Part shown: positions 1 to 5,493 of the stretch, piece after piece
Layout of the letters: each line of letters begins with the position of its first letter
Position numbering within the stretch: position 1 is the first letter of the stretch
Source: Phenylobacterium sp.
GTDB taxonomy: Bacteria; Pseudomonadota; Alphaproteobacteria; Caulobacterales; Caulobacteraceae
Direction: 5' to 3'
DNA: 9,376 nt
Assembly (NCBI GenBank): GCA_028290925.1
Contig: JAQGIX010000159.1
Location: forward strand, 1 to 9,376
Notes under the pieces: generated by a model
What the model was told of the DNA's origin: nothing
Databases searched by the model: none
The model's input: the letters and a program-made list of their open reading frames with translations, nothing else
Position numbers and translations under genes: made by a program

Positions 1-596
1 GGGAGGCCCCAGGCCTGGGCCACCTGGTTCACCGCGCCGGATTCCATGTCGATGGCGTCGGCGGCGAAGTCGCGGCGGAGCTGCTCTCGGGTCTCGCCGC
101 AGTTGAGGAAGTAGTCGGCGGTGACCACCCCGCCCAGGCGAACGGGCGCCGTCAGCTTCGAGCCGACGATCTCCGCCAGGGCGGCGAGGTTGACCGCGAC
201 CTCGGCAGGGACCGGCGGCAGCGCGGAGAGCCGGGGCGCGCCGATCGGGATCACCCCGTAGGCCGTCGGCGTGAAAATGCGGTCCGTCACCATGCCGTAG
301 TCGTGGATCGCCAGCCGGTCGGCCAGCAGCACCGAGCCCACCGGCAGGTCCGGCGCGAGCCCGCCCGCCACGCCCGAGCAGATCAGCGCCCGGCACTCGA
401 ACAGGCTCAGCAGCAGGGTCGCCGCGGCCGCCGCATTGACCTTGCCGATGCCCATCTGCGCCAGCACGAGCGCCTCGCCGTCGTGGGTCCCGCGCCAGAC
501 GCGGGTCGGCCCGTGGACCTCCGGCTTGGGGTCGAGATGGAGCCGCGCCCGCAAGGCGGCGAGCTCTTCGGGCGTGGCGCACAGGATGCCGTACAT
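1..596 (-). CDS. 5'-methylthioadenosine/S-adenosylhomocysteine nucleosidase-like protein (partial, C-terminus off the window)
   Basis: The open frame starts at an ATG at 596 and runs off the left edge after 198 codons, so the C-terminus is missing. It reads as a nucleoside phosphorylase/nucleosidase (PNP_UDP_1 fold). Visible motifs are ATPEE near residues 7-11 (the MTAN N-terminal acid region), GIGKVNAA at 49-56, SGVAGGL at 74-80, GGVVTADYFLN at 155-165 and AIDMESGAV at 181-189, whose Met-Glu pair would contact the ribose. The catalytic Asp of MTA/SAH nucleosidases lies further on and cannot be seen. In that family the enzyme cleaves MTA and SAH to adenine plus the thioribose, in methionine salvage and SAM by-product removal. 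An AGGA lies about 10 nt before the ATG. The gene is divergent from the DJ-1-like gene. Another member of the phosphorylase superfamily cannot be excluded without the C-terminus; mtnN would be the symbol if confirmed. Confidence 0.8.
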   Translation of the reverse strand, partial: MYGILCATPEELAALRARLHLDPKPEVHGPTRVWRGTHDGEALVLAQMGIGKVNAAAAATLLLSLFECRALICSGVAGGLAPDLPVGSVLLADRLAIHDYGMVTDRIFTPTAYGVIPIGAPRLSALPPVPAEVAVNLAALAEIVGSKLTAPVRLGGVVTADYFLNCGETREQLRRDFAADAIDMESGAVNQVAQAWGL

Positions 597-621
597 CTGA
601 CGATCCTAGTTTCAACCGCTC

Positions 622-641
622 GTCCTGGCGAAGGCCGGGAC
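622..641. repeat. Short palindromic hairpin element
   Basis: GTCCTGGC (622-629), loop GAAG and GCCGGGAC (634-641) form an 8-bp stem with one G:T pair. It resembles the CCGG-rich hairpins (GTCCTGGCGAAGGCCGGGAC type) scattered between genes in many alphaproteobacteria. It lies about 25 bp upstream of the nucleosidase start, in the spacer shared with the divergent DJ-1 gene. No T-run follows, so it is not an obvious terminator. Confidence 0.5.
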
Positions 642-725
642 CGAGAATCATCCGTTGATTTGCGCAAAGCCGGTGCGCCCAAGGGTCCGCATCCGCGAGC
701 GTCTGCTATCGGGCGACCAGGCCAG

Positions 726-765
726 GGCCACTTCCGACCCGTTGCCGATCTTCAAGACGTCTGCT
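726..765. repeat. Dispersed intergenic repeat, copy 1
   Basis: The segment opens GGCCACTTCCGACCCG and continues through GATCTTC and ACGTCTGCT. It aligns without gaps to 6758-6797, which opens GGCCACTTTCGACCCG and continues through GACCTTC and ACGTCCGCT. Its CGACCCGTTGC core also appears at 1639-1649. Both full copies lie outside genes. Identity is partial but long enough to indicate a repeat family. Confidence 0.55.
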
Positions 766-815
766 CGAATCGTGTGCGACCACCGCGAAAGTTCATTTCC
801 AGCCCGAAAAGCGTA

Positions 816-835
816 GAACCCCTCATTGAGGGTTC
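816..835. promoter_or_regulatory. Inverted repeat upstream of the DJ-1-like gene (possible operator)
   Basis: GAACCC (816-821) and GGGTTC (830-835) are perfect complements. A nested CCTCA-T-TGAGG is offset by one base. The element ends 15 bp before the GTG start at 851. A hexamer TAGAAC (814-819), similar to the Caulobacter -10 element, overlaps its left arm, but no good -35 is visible. The placement suits a repressor or activator site; its function is inferred only. Confidence 0.35.
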
Positions 836-850
836 GACCTGGAGCACGTT

Positions 851-1471
851 GTGAAAATTGCCGTCCTGACTTTCGATGGCTTCAACGAGCTAGATTCGTT
901 CGTGGCGGCCTCCATCCTCAATCGCCTCAAGTCGAAGGGCTGGGCCGCCTACATCACCTCGCCGTCGGATCAAGTGACCTCGATGAATGGAATAACCGTT
1001 CAGCGGCAACGTCCTCTAGCGTTCGCTGCGGAGGCCGACGCGGTGATCATCGGCAGCGGGATCAGGACACGGGAAATCGCCCAGGACGTCGACCTGATGT
1101 CATCCATCCGGCTCGACCCATGCCGCCAACTGATCGGCGCGCAATGTTCGGGCACGCTGCTACTCGCCAAGCTGGGCCTTGTGGGAGACCTGCCCGCTTG
1201 CACCGACCTGACCACCAAACCGTGGGTCATCGAGGCGGGCGTCAAAGTCCTCGATACGCCGTTCGTTGCCCATGGGAACGTCGCGACAGCGGGAGGGTGT
1301 ATGGCTTCACAATATCTCGCGGGCTGGATCATCGCGCGGGGCGCAGGCGTCTCGGAAGCGGAGGAGGCGATACACTACGTCGCTCCGGTCGGCGAGAAGG
1401 CTGACTATGTGGAGCGCGCAATGGCGGCCATATCGCCGTTCCTGCCCACAGCGCGTTCCGCGGCGGCTTAG
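851..1471 (+). CDS. DJ-1/PfpI-family protein (class I glutamine amidotransferase-like)
   Basis: A 206-residue, single-domain DJ-1/PfpI protein. The N-terminal strand IAVLTFDGFNELD is followed by the usual Rossmann-like alternation (ADAVIIGSG at 62-70). The nucleophile elbow AQCSGTLLLAKLGL carries Cys99, the expected catalytic cysteine. Asp15 (or Glu13) occupies the position of the acidic partner, as in isonitrile hydratase-type members. ATAGGC at 145-150 matches the later conserved glycine-rich turn and adds a second cysteine, Cys150. There is no AraC-type HTH domain, so it is not a full-length GlxA-type regulator. The GTG start is preferred because GGAG lies 6 nt upstream and homology begins at once; the first ATG is codon 45. 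Family roles include glyoxalase/deglycase, isonitrile hydratase, protease-like and stress functions; the substrate cannot be told. It is the only plus-strand gene, with its own spacer and a candidate operator at 816-835. Confidence 0.88.
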   Translation: MKIAVLTFDGFNELDSFVAASILNRLKSKGWAAYITSPSDQVTSMNGITVQRQRPLAFAAEADAVIIGSGIRTREIAQDVDLMSSIRLDPCRQLIGAQCSGTLLLAKLGLVGDLPACTDLTTKPWVIEAGVKVLDTPFVAHGNVATAGGCMASQYLAGWIIARGAGVSEAEEAIHYVAPVGEKADYVERAMAAISPFLPTARSAAA

Positions 1472-1479
1472 GACGCCGA

Positions 1480-1513
1480 CTTCCGCTTTCCACCCATCGC
1501 GGTCCTTCGGAAG
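1480..1513. repeat. Palindromic repeat just after the DJ-1-like gene
   Basis: CTTCCG (1480-1485) pairs with CGGAAG (1508-1513). Inside, CCGC (1483-1486) and GCGG (1499-1502) flank a loop carrying CCACCCATCGC. This matches the layout of alphaproteobacterial palindromes with a TCCGC arm, a CCACCCATTG loop and a GCGGA arm. It starts 9 bp after the DJ-1 stop, between two convergent genes, and could help terminate or protect the transcript, though no clear T-run follows. Confidence 0.45.
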
Positions 1514-1537
1514 GTCTGTTCCCTGGCGAGCATGGCC

Positions 1538-1653
1538 AACGTCCGCTTCGGCCGGCGGAGCCAATGCGAACTTTCGACCCATTGCTGGCGTTGAGGCGAT
1601 CCGTGTTACGCAAGCTGCGCGAAACCCACGACCGTTTTCGACCCGTTGCTGGC
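1538..1653. repeat. Cluster of related short repeats in the convergent spacer
   Basis: Three related motifs follow each other. TCCGC (1542-1546) and GCGGA (1555-1559) form a hairpin after AAC GTCCGC. CTTTCGACCCATTGCTGGC lies at 1571-1589. TTTTCGACCCGTTGCTGGC lies 64 bp later at 1635-1653. The last two differ at only two positions. They look like decayed copies of one palindromic repeat family and fill the gap between the DJ-1 stop and the GST stop. No coding potential is evident here. Confidence 0.5.
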
Positions 1654-1695
1654 CCCCCACCTCTCGCTTAGCCGTCGGCGCCGCGCCCGGAGCTC

Positions 1696-2337
1696 CTATC
1701 CGGCGGAGGCCTCGACCCACGCCTTCGTGCCCCGACAGGTTTCCAAGGCCCGTTTGAAAGCGTCTCGTTCGCTCATCCGCGCCATGTAGGCCCGCTCGGT
1801 CTCGGCGAGGGCGACGCCGCCGAATCCGCGGGCCAACTGAAGCGCGTAGTACACGGAGATGTCGGCGGCGGTGAAAGCCTCGCCAGCGAGAAAGGGCGAG
1901 CGCGCAAGTTGCCGCGTGACCAGTCTCAGCCGAGTCTCGAACACCTTCAGCGCCTGGCCGGCGCTCCAGTTCTGCCGCTCGGCCTCGGGCGCAAAATTGC
2001 GGGCGCCGCCTACGAAGTAGATCGAAGCCGCAAGGCCCGCCTCGCCGAGGTGCAGGAACTGCTGGTACGCGGGAAAGGCGGGAGCTTGCGGGTCCGGCGC
2101 GAGCGACGTCGGCCCATAACGCGCCATAAGGTATTCCATAATCGCAATCGACTCGACCATGACGACGTCCCCGTCTCGCATTGCGGGGATGAACCCTCCG
2201 GGGTTGATGGCCAGAAACTCCATGTCGTCCTCGACGCCGGCCGCCAAGTCCACCGGCCTCAGACGGTAGGGGAGTCCCATCTCCTCCAACAGCCAGACAA
2301 CCCGAAAGCCTCTACCCTCACCGAAGACAGTGATCAT
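1696..2337 (-). CDS. Glutathione S-transferase family protein
   Basis: A 213-residue protein with the two-domain cytosolic GST plan. The N-terminal thioredoxin-like domain (1 to about 78) has WLLEEMGLPY at 15-24, the cis-proline GFIP with Pro51, and VESIAIMEYL at 61-70, where Glu62-Ser63 would hold the gamma-glutamyl part of glutathione. The helical C-terminal domain carries FTAADISV with Asp159 of the N-capping box. Length is normal. The first 23 residues contain no Ser, Tyr or Cys where the thiol-activating residue normally sits (GEGRGFRVVW replaces an SRS-like motif), so activity may be altered or use another residue. The ATG start gives the canonical first beta strand; only a weak GGTGGG precedes it. 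It converges with the DJ-1 gene and lies 187 bp downstream of the dioxygenase gene, so co-transcription is possible but not shown. The substrate is unknown. Confidence 0.9.
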   Translation of the reverse strand: MITVFGEGRGFRVVWLLEEMGLPYRLRPVDLAAGVEDDMEFLAINPGGFIPAMRDGDVVMVESIAIMEYLMARYGPTSLAPDPQAPAFPAYQQFLHLGEAGLAASIYFVGGARNFAPEAERQNWSAGQALKVFETRLRLVTRQLARSPFLAGEAFTAADISVYYALQLARGFGGVALAETERAYMARMSERDAFKRALETCRGTKAWVEASAG

Positions 2338-2524
2338 CGTTGCAATCCCACCAAACGCGGCCCAGTTCGCATCTTAATCGGCATCGTCTGGTTGTCTTGT
2401 TCAAGCACGGTCCCTCTTCGACGCATCATCGGGACGACCAACGAGCTTGCGTGAGACGGACACCATTCTGCATTTTTTTCTCCGCTTTCGGAGCGCGCGG
2501 CTTGGAGTGGCCGCGCTCGTCCGC

Positions 2525-3382
2525 TCACCGTCTATCCGCCCAGCCGGCCATGTCCGTTGTAACGCCGCCGCTGAGCATGAACCGGGGAGCGGCGCCATTG
2601 TTTGGAGCCCCCACGTGCAGCGATAGCGGGTGCAGGACGATGACGTCGCCCGCAACGCCCGTAGCCTCGATGACCTGAAGCGGAACACCGTCCACCACAT
2701 CGACCTGTTCCATGAAGCGTTTGATCCGCTGATCCCGGTCTCCTTCGCTATGCAGGTCGGCGATATACGGGTGTCTTTGCAAAGACTTGCGCATGTCGGC
2801 GCTGTGCGCGCCCTCCGGCGGGGGGTTTTCGCTGAACCAGCTATCGATCAGTCGATGCGCGCCCGACAGTATCTGGGTGGCTCCGCTCCGCGGACCCAGG
2901 TCCCCGAAGATGGCGAACGTCTGAACCCCCTTCGGAGGCCAGAGCTGGCTCAGGTAATGGGCGTCGATGTGCCAACCACGCGCCGGCACGCCCCATTCAG
3001 CCTTGCTCGGAAAGGCTATGAACGCCGCACCCCATCGTCTCGGCCTCTCATAGGACTGCGTGCCAAGAAGTTCGCCGATCACGGTGAGCAGACGCTCGCT
3101 CCCAACGGCTTGGAAAGCGGGATTTTCCTTCAGCTTCTGGAGCTTTTGCGGTCGCTCGACGATCCAAGTTGAGCGGTCATGCCGGTCGATCCCGCGCCTC
3201 GCCAGGCCGTTCCAGATTACCTCGCGCATGGCGGCGGCGGCGGCGGCGTCGAACGCCTGATGGACGCGCATCCATCCGCGGTCCCGGAAGTGCTCGATCG
3301 TCTGGTCGGAGTCTACGGCGCGTTGAGCTTCATCGAAACGCGAGGTCTGCGGTGAATTTGGGGCAGCTGCCTTCTTGTCCAT
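2525..3382 (-). CDS. Phytanoyl-CoA dioxygenase (PhyH) family Fe(II)/2-oxoglutarate-dependent oxygenase
   Basis: From the preferred ATG at 3382 the protein has 285 residues and covers a full PhyH double-stranded beta-helix domain. The iron ligands are visible as GWHIDAHY with His138 and Asp140, and as the distal His256 in LHPLSLHVGAPN. Arg267 (APRFML) is placed to bind the 2-oxoglutarate carboxylate. GDVIVLHP at 245-252 is typical of the family. It should hydroxylate an unactivated carbon of a small molecule using O2 and 2-oxoglutarate, releasing succinate and CO2; the substrate is unknown. The frame stays open upstream to 3472, but the extra 30 residues are Arg/Gly-rich and unlike the family. 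An AGGACGGA lies about 6 nt before the 3382 ATG, so the short start is chosen. No partner genes of a biosynthetic cluster sit beside it. An inverted repeat lies about 94 bp upstream (3476-3494). Confidence 0.88.
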   Translation of the reverse strand: MDKKAAAPNSPQTSRFDEAQRAVDSDQTIEHFRDRGWMRVHQAFDAAAAAAMREVIWNGLARRGIDRHDRSTWIVERPQKLQKLKENPAFQAVGSERLLTVIGELLGTQSYERPRRWGAAFIAFPSKAEWGVPARGWHIDAHYLSQLWPPKGVQTFAIFGDLGPRSGATQILSGAHRLIDSWFSENPPPEGAHSADMRKSLQRHPYIADLHSEGDRDQRIKRFMEQVDVVDGVPLQVIEATGVAGDVIVLHPLSLHVGAPNNGAAPRFMLSGGVTTDMAGWADRR

Positions 3383-3475
3383 GAGGTCCGTCCTGGATTG
3401 ACGGCGCCCCGCAGCAGATCCTCCGCGTCGGCCAGGCCGATGCTTCCGATCCACCGCAGGGCAGCACCCCACGGC

Positions 3476-3494
3476 TCACTGCAAGGCGCAGTGA
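3476..3494. promoter_or_regulatory. Perfect inverted repeat upstream of the dioxygenase gene (possible operator)
   Basis: TCACTGC, a 5-bp spacer AAGGC, then GCAGTGA. The 7-bp arms are perfect. The element lies about 94 bp upstream of the dioxygenase ATG at 3382. On the minus strand a TTGACA hexamer (complement of 3529-3534) lies further upstream, but no convincing -10 follows at the right distance. The symmetry suits a dimeric regulator; no cognate regulator is obvious nearby. The remainder of the 335-bp spacer 3383-3717 holds the direct repeat at 3550-3601 and the inverted element at 3622-3697. Confidence 0.35.
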
Positions 3495-3549
3495 ACGATA
3501 CGGCGAAGTCTCATCGCTTGATCCCGTATGTCAACGCTCGACCAATGAA

Positions 3550-3601
3550 AACTGTCGGCCAAGGTCATCTCGCCACCCACTGCTGACTTTGCGGGGGTCT
3601 G
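3550..3601. repeat. 52-bp perfect direct repeat, left copy
   Basis: This copy starts AACTGTCGGCC and ends GCGGGGGTCTG. It is identical at all 52 positions to 5404-5455, in the same orientation, and the identity stops abruptly at both ends. Inside, AAGGTCA and TGACTTT form a 7-bp stem (one G:T) around a 16-nt loop containing CCACCCACTGC, the same layout as the shorter palindromic repeats in this window. The two copies bracket the MarR-S41 gene pair. This copy lies 116 bp beyond the S41 peptidase stop. Confidence 0.9.
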
Positions 3602-3621
3602 CTCTTCGGCCTTGAGCGAAT

Positions 3622-3697
3622 GACCGACCACGACCCTTGTCAGCCTTGGTCACCTCATGAAGGGCGGCTTGTCTCAGGTCGGTCGAAGGTCGCCTGC
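3622..3697. repeat. Inverted-repeat element downstream of the S41 peptidase gene
   Basis: GACCGACC (3622-3629) and GGTCGGTC (3677-3684) are perfect 8-bp inverted arms, 47 bp apart. The segment GTCGAAGGTCGCCTGC (3682-3697) is the exact reverse complement of 6773-6788, linking it to the dispersed repeat family. It starts 20 bp past the peptidase stop (minus strand). It could form a large branched hairpin in the 3' end of the marR-S41 transcript, but there is no U-tract. Confidence 0.4.
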
Positions 3698-3717
3698 CGG
3701 AGCGGCGGTGGCGGACT

Positions 3718-4866
3718 TTAGCGCGGGCCGATCGCAGGCGGTCTCGTCATCGGCAGGTTCGGACGATATTGGTCTGCGAGCGATGCCGCCTGCACCTCGG
3801 GAAGCCCGGCGCGGACCAACGCTACAGCCAGCGCCTGTTCAGGCGCCACAGCGACATCGGGAGCGATGCCGTCGCCTTCCCAATCCTTGCCGTCGGCGGG
3901 ATTGAACGTGCGCCCGACGGGGACGAACATCGTGAGTCCGCCGCCCAGCGCCTCCATCGAGCCGAAATGATTGGCCCCTGCCGTGGGCGCGCCGATCAGC
4001 GTCGCACGGCCCGACCATTTCAGCGCCGCCGCGAACATCTCGCCCGCGGAGCCTGTCGCAGGCGAGGTCAAGACGAACACGCGGGCCCGTTGCAGCGGGC
4101 TCGCTGCGTCTGGCGTCGCCCAATATTCCTTCACGGAGCCCGGCGCACCTTCGACCGTTCGCAGGTTCGGGCCGGCCGGGCCGGGCCGCCCCTTGCCACT
4201 GCGTGTCGCCATGCCGACCAGCCGTGTCGGCTTGCTGAAGAGCATTGGAAAGATCACGTCCATTTGCGCCGGCCCGCCGCCGCGATTTGTGCGCAGGTCG
4301 AAGATCAGCGTGGCGGCGTTCACATGGTCGCGAAGGAAGACACGCACCGCTTCGGTGACCGCCGGATCGGGCGGAAATTCGTTGAAACGGATGTAGGCGA
4401 TCCCAGGGGCGATCCATCCCGCCTGTTCAATGGCCGGCGCCGCGCGCATGAGCAACGGTGCGGCCGGCGGCGGCAGGTTGGTGTTGCGCACCGGGCCTGA
4501 ACCGCCGGGGACGACCGGCCCGGACATCGGGCGCATCATTGGCCCGCCGAAGCGCACGCGAAGGTGCATGTCGTCCTTCACCGCGAGCAGGTCGAGCGTC
4601 AGCCGGTCAGCGAGCGCAGCGCCAGCGAGACCGTCATAGGCGCCGCGCGCGGCTTGCTCGCGCATGCGGGCGGCATAGGCCTTGCCCATCTCAGCCTCGA
4701 GATAATCCGCCTCCAGCAGCGCCGCGATCCGCTCGGCGACCGCACGCGGTTCGATCGCGGGGGCGGTCTGGTCAGCGGCCGAAGGCTCCTGCGTGTGGCC
4801 ACCGACGACGGACGATACGGCGAAAAACAGCACGGCGGCGGATTGAAGGGCGCTAGTCGGCAGCAT
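3718..4866 (-). CDS. S41-family peptidase (tail-specific/IRBP-like), secreted or periplasmic
   Basis: From the ATG at 4866 the product has 382 residues. Residues about 5-23 form a hydrophobic export signal, followed by a helical region (35-95) like the N-terminal helical segment of S41/IRBP-type peptidases. The catalytic domain shows GIAYIRFNEF at 155-164, LIFDLRTNRGGG at 187-198, VFVLTSPATGSAGEMF at 263-278 with nucleophile Ser273 and Glu276, IGAPTAGANHFG at 291-302, and FNPADGKDWEGDGIAPDV at 321-338. These fit a serine peptidase of the S41 core without a visible PDZ domain. The frame is open upstream to 5022, but that stretch lies inside marR and is Arg-rich. A TTG at 4884 would add SQRRL before the signal peptide, giving a more classical basic n-region, so the true start may be 4884. 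The ATG lies inside the end of marR (14-bp overlap), suggesting translational coupling. The substrate is unknown. Confidence 0.87.
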   Translation of the reverse strand: MLPTSALQSAAVLFFAVSSVVGGHTQEPSAADQTAPAIEPRAVAERIAALLEADYLEAEMGKAYAARMREQAARGAYDGLAGAALADRLTLDLLAVKDDMHLRVRFGGPMMRPMSGPVVPGGSGPVRNTNLPPPAAPLLMRAAPAIEQAGWIAPGIAYIRFNEFPPDPAVTEAVRVFLRDHVNAATLIFDLRTNRGGGPAQMDVIFPMLFSKPTRLVGMATRSGKGRPGPAGPNLRTVEGAPGSVKEYWATPDAASPLQRARVFVLTSPATGSAGEMFAAALKWSGRATLIGAPTAGANHFGSMEALGGGLTMFVPVGRTFNPADGKDWEGDGIAPDVAVAPEQALAVALVRAGLPEVQAASLADQYRPNLPMTRPPAIGPR

Positions 4867-5335
4867 CAGGCGTCTCTGTGACAAAATGAAATCTTGCGCG
4901 CTCGGCGAAGGAGCGTCGGTCGAGCGCCTCGATCGCGGCTTGCAGGGTCGCAGCGAGCGGGTGCGGCAGTTCCGCTTCGAGCCCCGCCGCGGCGGCGCTG
5001 GTCGCCGCCCAATGCCGCTCAATCCGCGGCAGAATCTCGGTGAGCGCGGGCGTCAGGGCGACAATTCGCTCGCGGGCGTCGGCCCCGGGGGCAAGCTTAA
5101 CCAACCCCTGACGCTGCATTTGCGCGACCGTCTGACTGACCGCCGAATGACGCATCCCCTCGTGCCGCGCGATCGTGGCAATCGACGCGGGGCCAAGCGC
5201 TGAAAGCGCGCGCACCACCGGTGTGAAGCGCGGTCGAAAGTCGAGCCCGTCGTCACGATAGCGCCGCTCGACATCGCCATCCAAGCGGTCGATCAGGTTG
5301 CGTAACCGTGTGCCGAGGCGGTCAGGGGGCTCCAT
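4853..5335 (-). CDS. MarR-family transcriptional regulator
   Basis: A 160-residue protein with the MarR plan: N-terminal dimerisation helix (about 5-30), winged helix-turn-helix (about 48-97) and C-terminal dimerisation helices. ASIATIARHEGMRHSAVSQT forms the HTH, and the wing carries the Asp-x-Arg-Glu-Arg pattern at 86-90 followed by IVALT. MarR proteins are dimeric repressors that usually bind a palindrome at their own promoter and release it on binding a small phenolic or lipophilic ligand. The ATG start is supported by immediate domain homology and a promoter-like sequence only a few bases upstream; no Shine-Dalgarno is evident, so the mRNA may be nearly leaderless. Its stop codon lies inside the S41 peptidase gene, so the peptidase is its likely regulated partner. 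Regulation of a secreted peptidase by a co-encoded MarR is inferred from arrangement only. Confidence 0.9.
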   Translation of the reverse strand: MEPPDRLGTRLRNLIDRLDGDVERRYRDDGLDFRPRFTPVVRALSALGPASIATIARHEGMRHSAVSQTVAQMQRQGLVKLAPGADARERIVALTPALTEILPRIERHWAATSAAAAGLEAELPHPLAATLQAAIEALDRRSFAERARFHFVTETPDAAD

Positions 5336-5343
5336 CCAAGAAA

Positions 5344-5370
5344 CGTAACAGTGCTGTTATATATGGTCAA
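5344..5370 (-). promoter_or_regulatory. Promoter and likely operator of the marR-S41 unit
   Basis: On the minus strand TTGACC (complement of 5365-5370) is a near-consensus -35. TACGTT, 17 bp further, is a weak -10; TATAAC lies between them as an alternative -10 with a poor -35. An inverted repeat TAACAG-TG-CTGTTA (5346-5359) covers the spacer, 10 bp upstream of the marR ATG. This is an A/T-rich island in GC-rich DNA. The position is ideal for MarR autorepression. Confidence 0.55.
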
Positions 5371-5403
5371 TGCGGCTGCGATTTTCCAGAAACTGCCAGC
5401 GTT

Positions 5404-5455
5404 AACTGTCGGCCAAGGTCATCTCGCCACCCACTGCTGACTTTGCGGGGGTCTG
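5404..5455. repeat. 52-bp perfect direct repeat, right copy
   Basis: Identical to 3550-3601 over 52 bp, same orientation. It lies 38 bp past the FkbM-gene stop and about 34 bp upstream of the marR promoter. Starts of the two copies are 1,854 bp apart, and the interval holds only the marR-S41 pair with its promoter and 3' region. Sequence on either side of the repeat does not match between the copies. Confidence 0.9.
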
Positions 5456-5493
5456 GGCTGAGGGTTCCTGTCAGGGAGGTTAGGGCGGAACAA

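Noticed and set aside
303..854. 183-codon plus-strand open frame
   Set aside because: Its first half is antisense to the nucleosidase and the rest crosses intergenic repeats; composition is that of a shadow frame.
2474..2493. CTCCG-CTTT-CGGAG hairpin next to a T-run, resembling an intrinsic terminator
   Set aside because: The T-run is on the wrong side: on the plus strand it precedes the stem, and on the minus strand the stem is followed by A residues.
3383..3472. N-terminal extension of the dioxygenase to 3472
   Set aside because: The extra 30 residues are Arg/Gly-rich with no family similarity, while the ATG at 3382 has a ribosome site and directly precedes the domain.
4885..5022. N-terminal extension of the S41 peptidase to 5022
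   Set aside because: It lies wholly inside marR, is Arg-rich, and would bury the signal peptide about 55 residues in.
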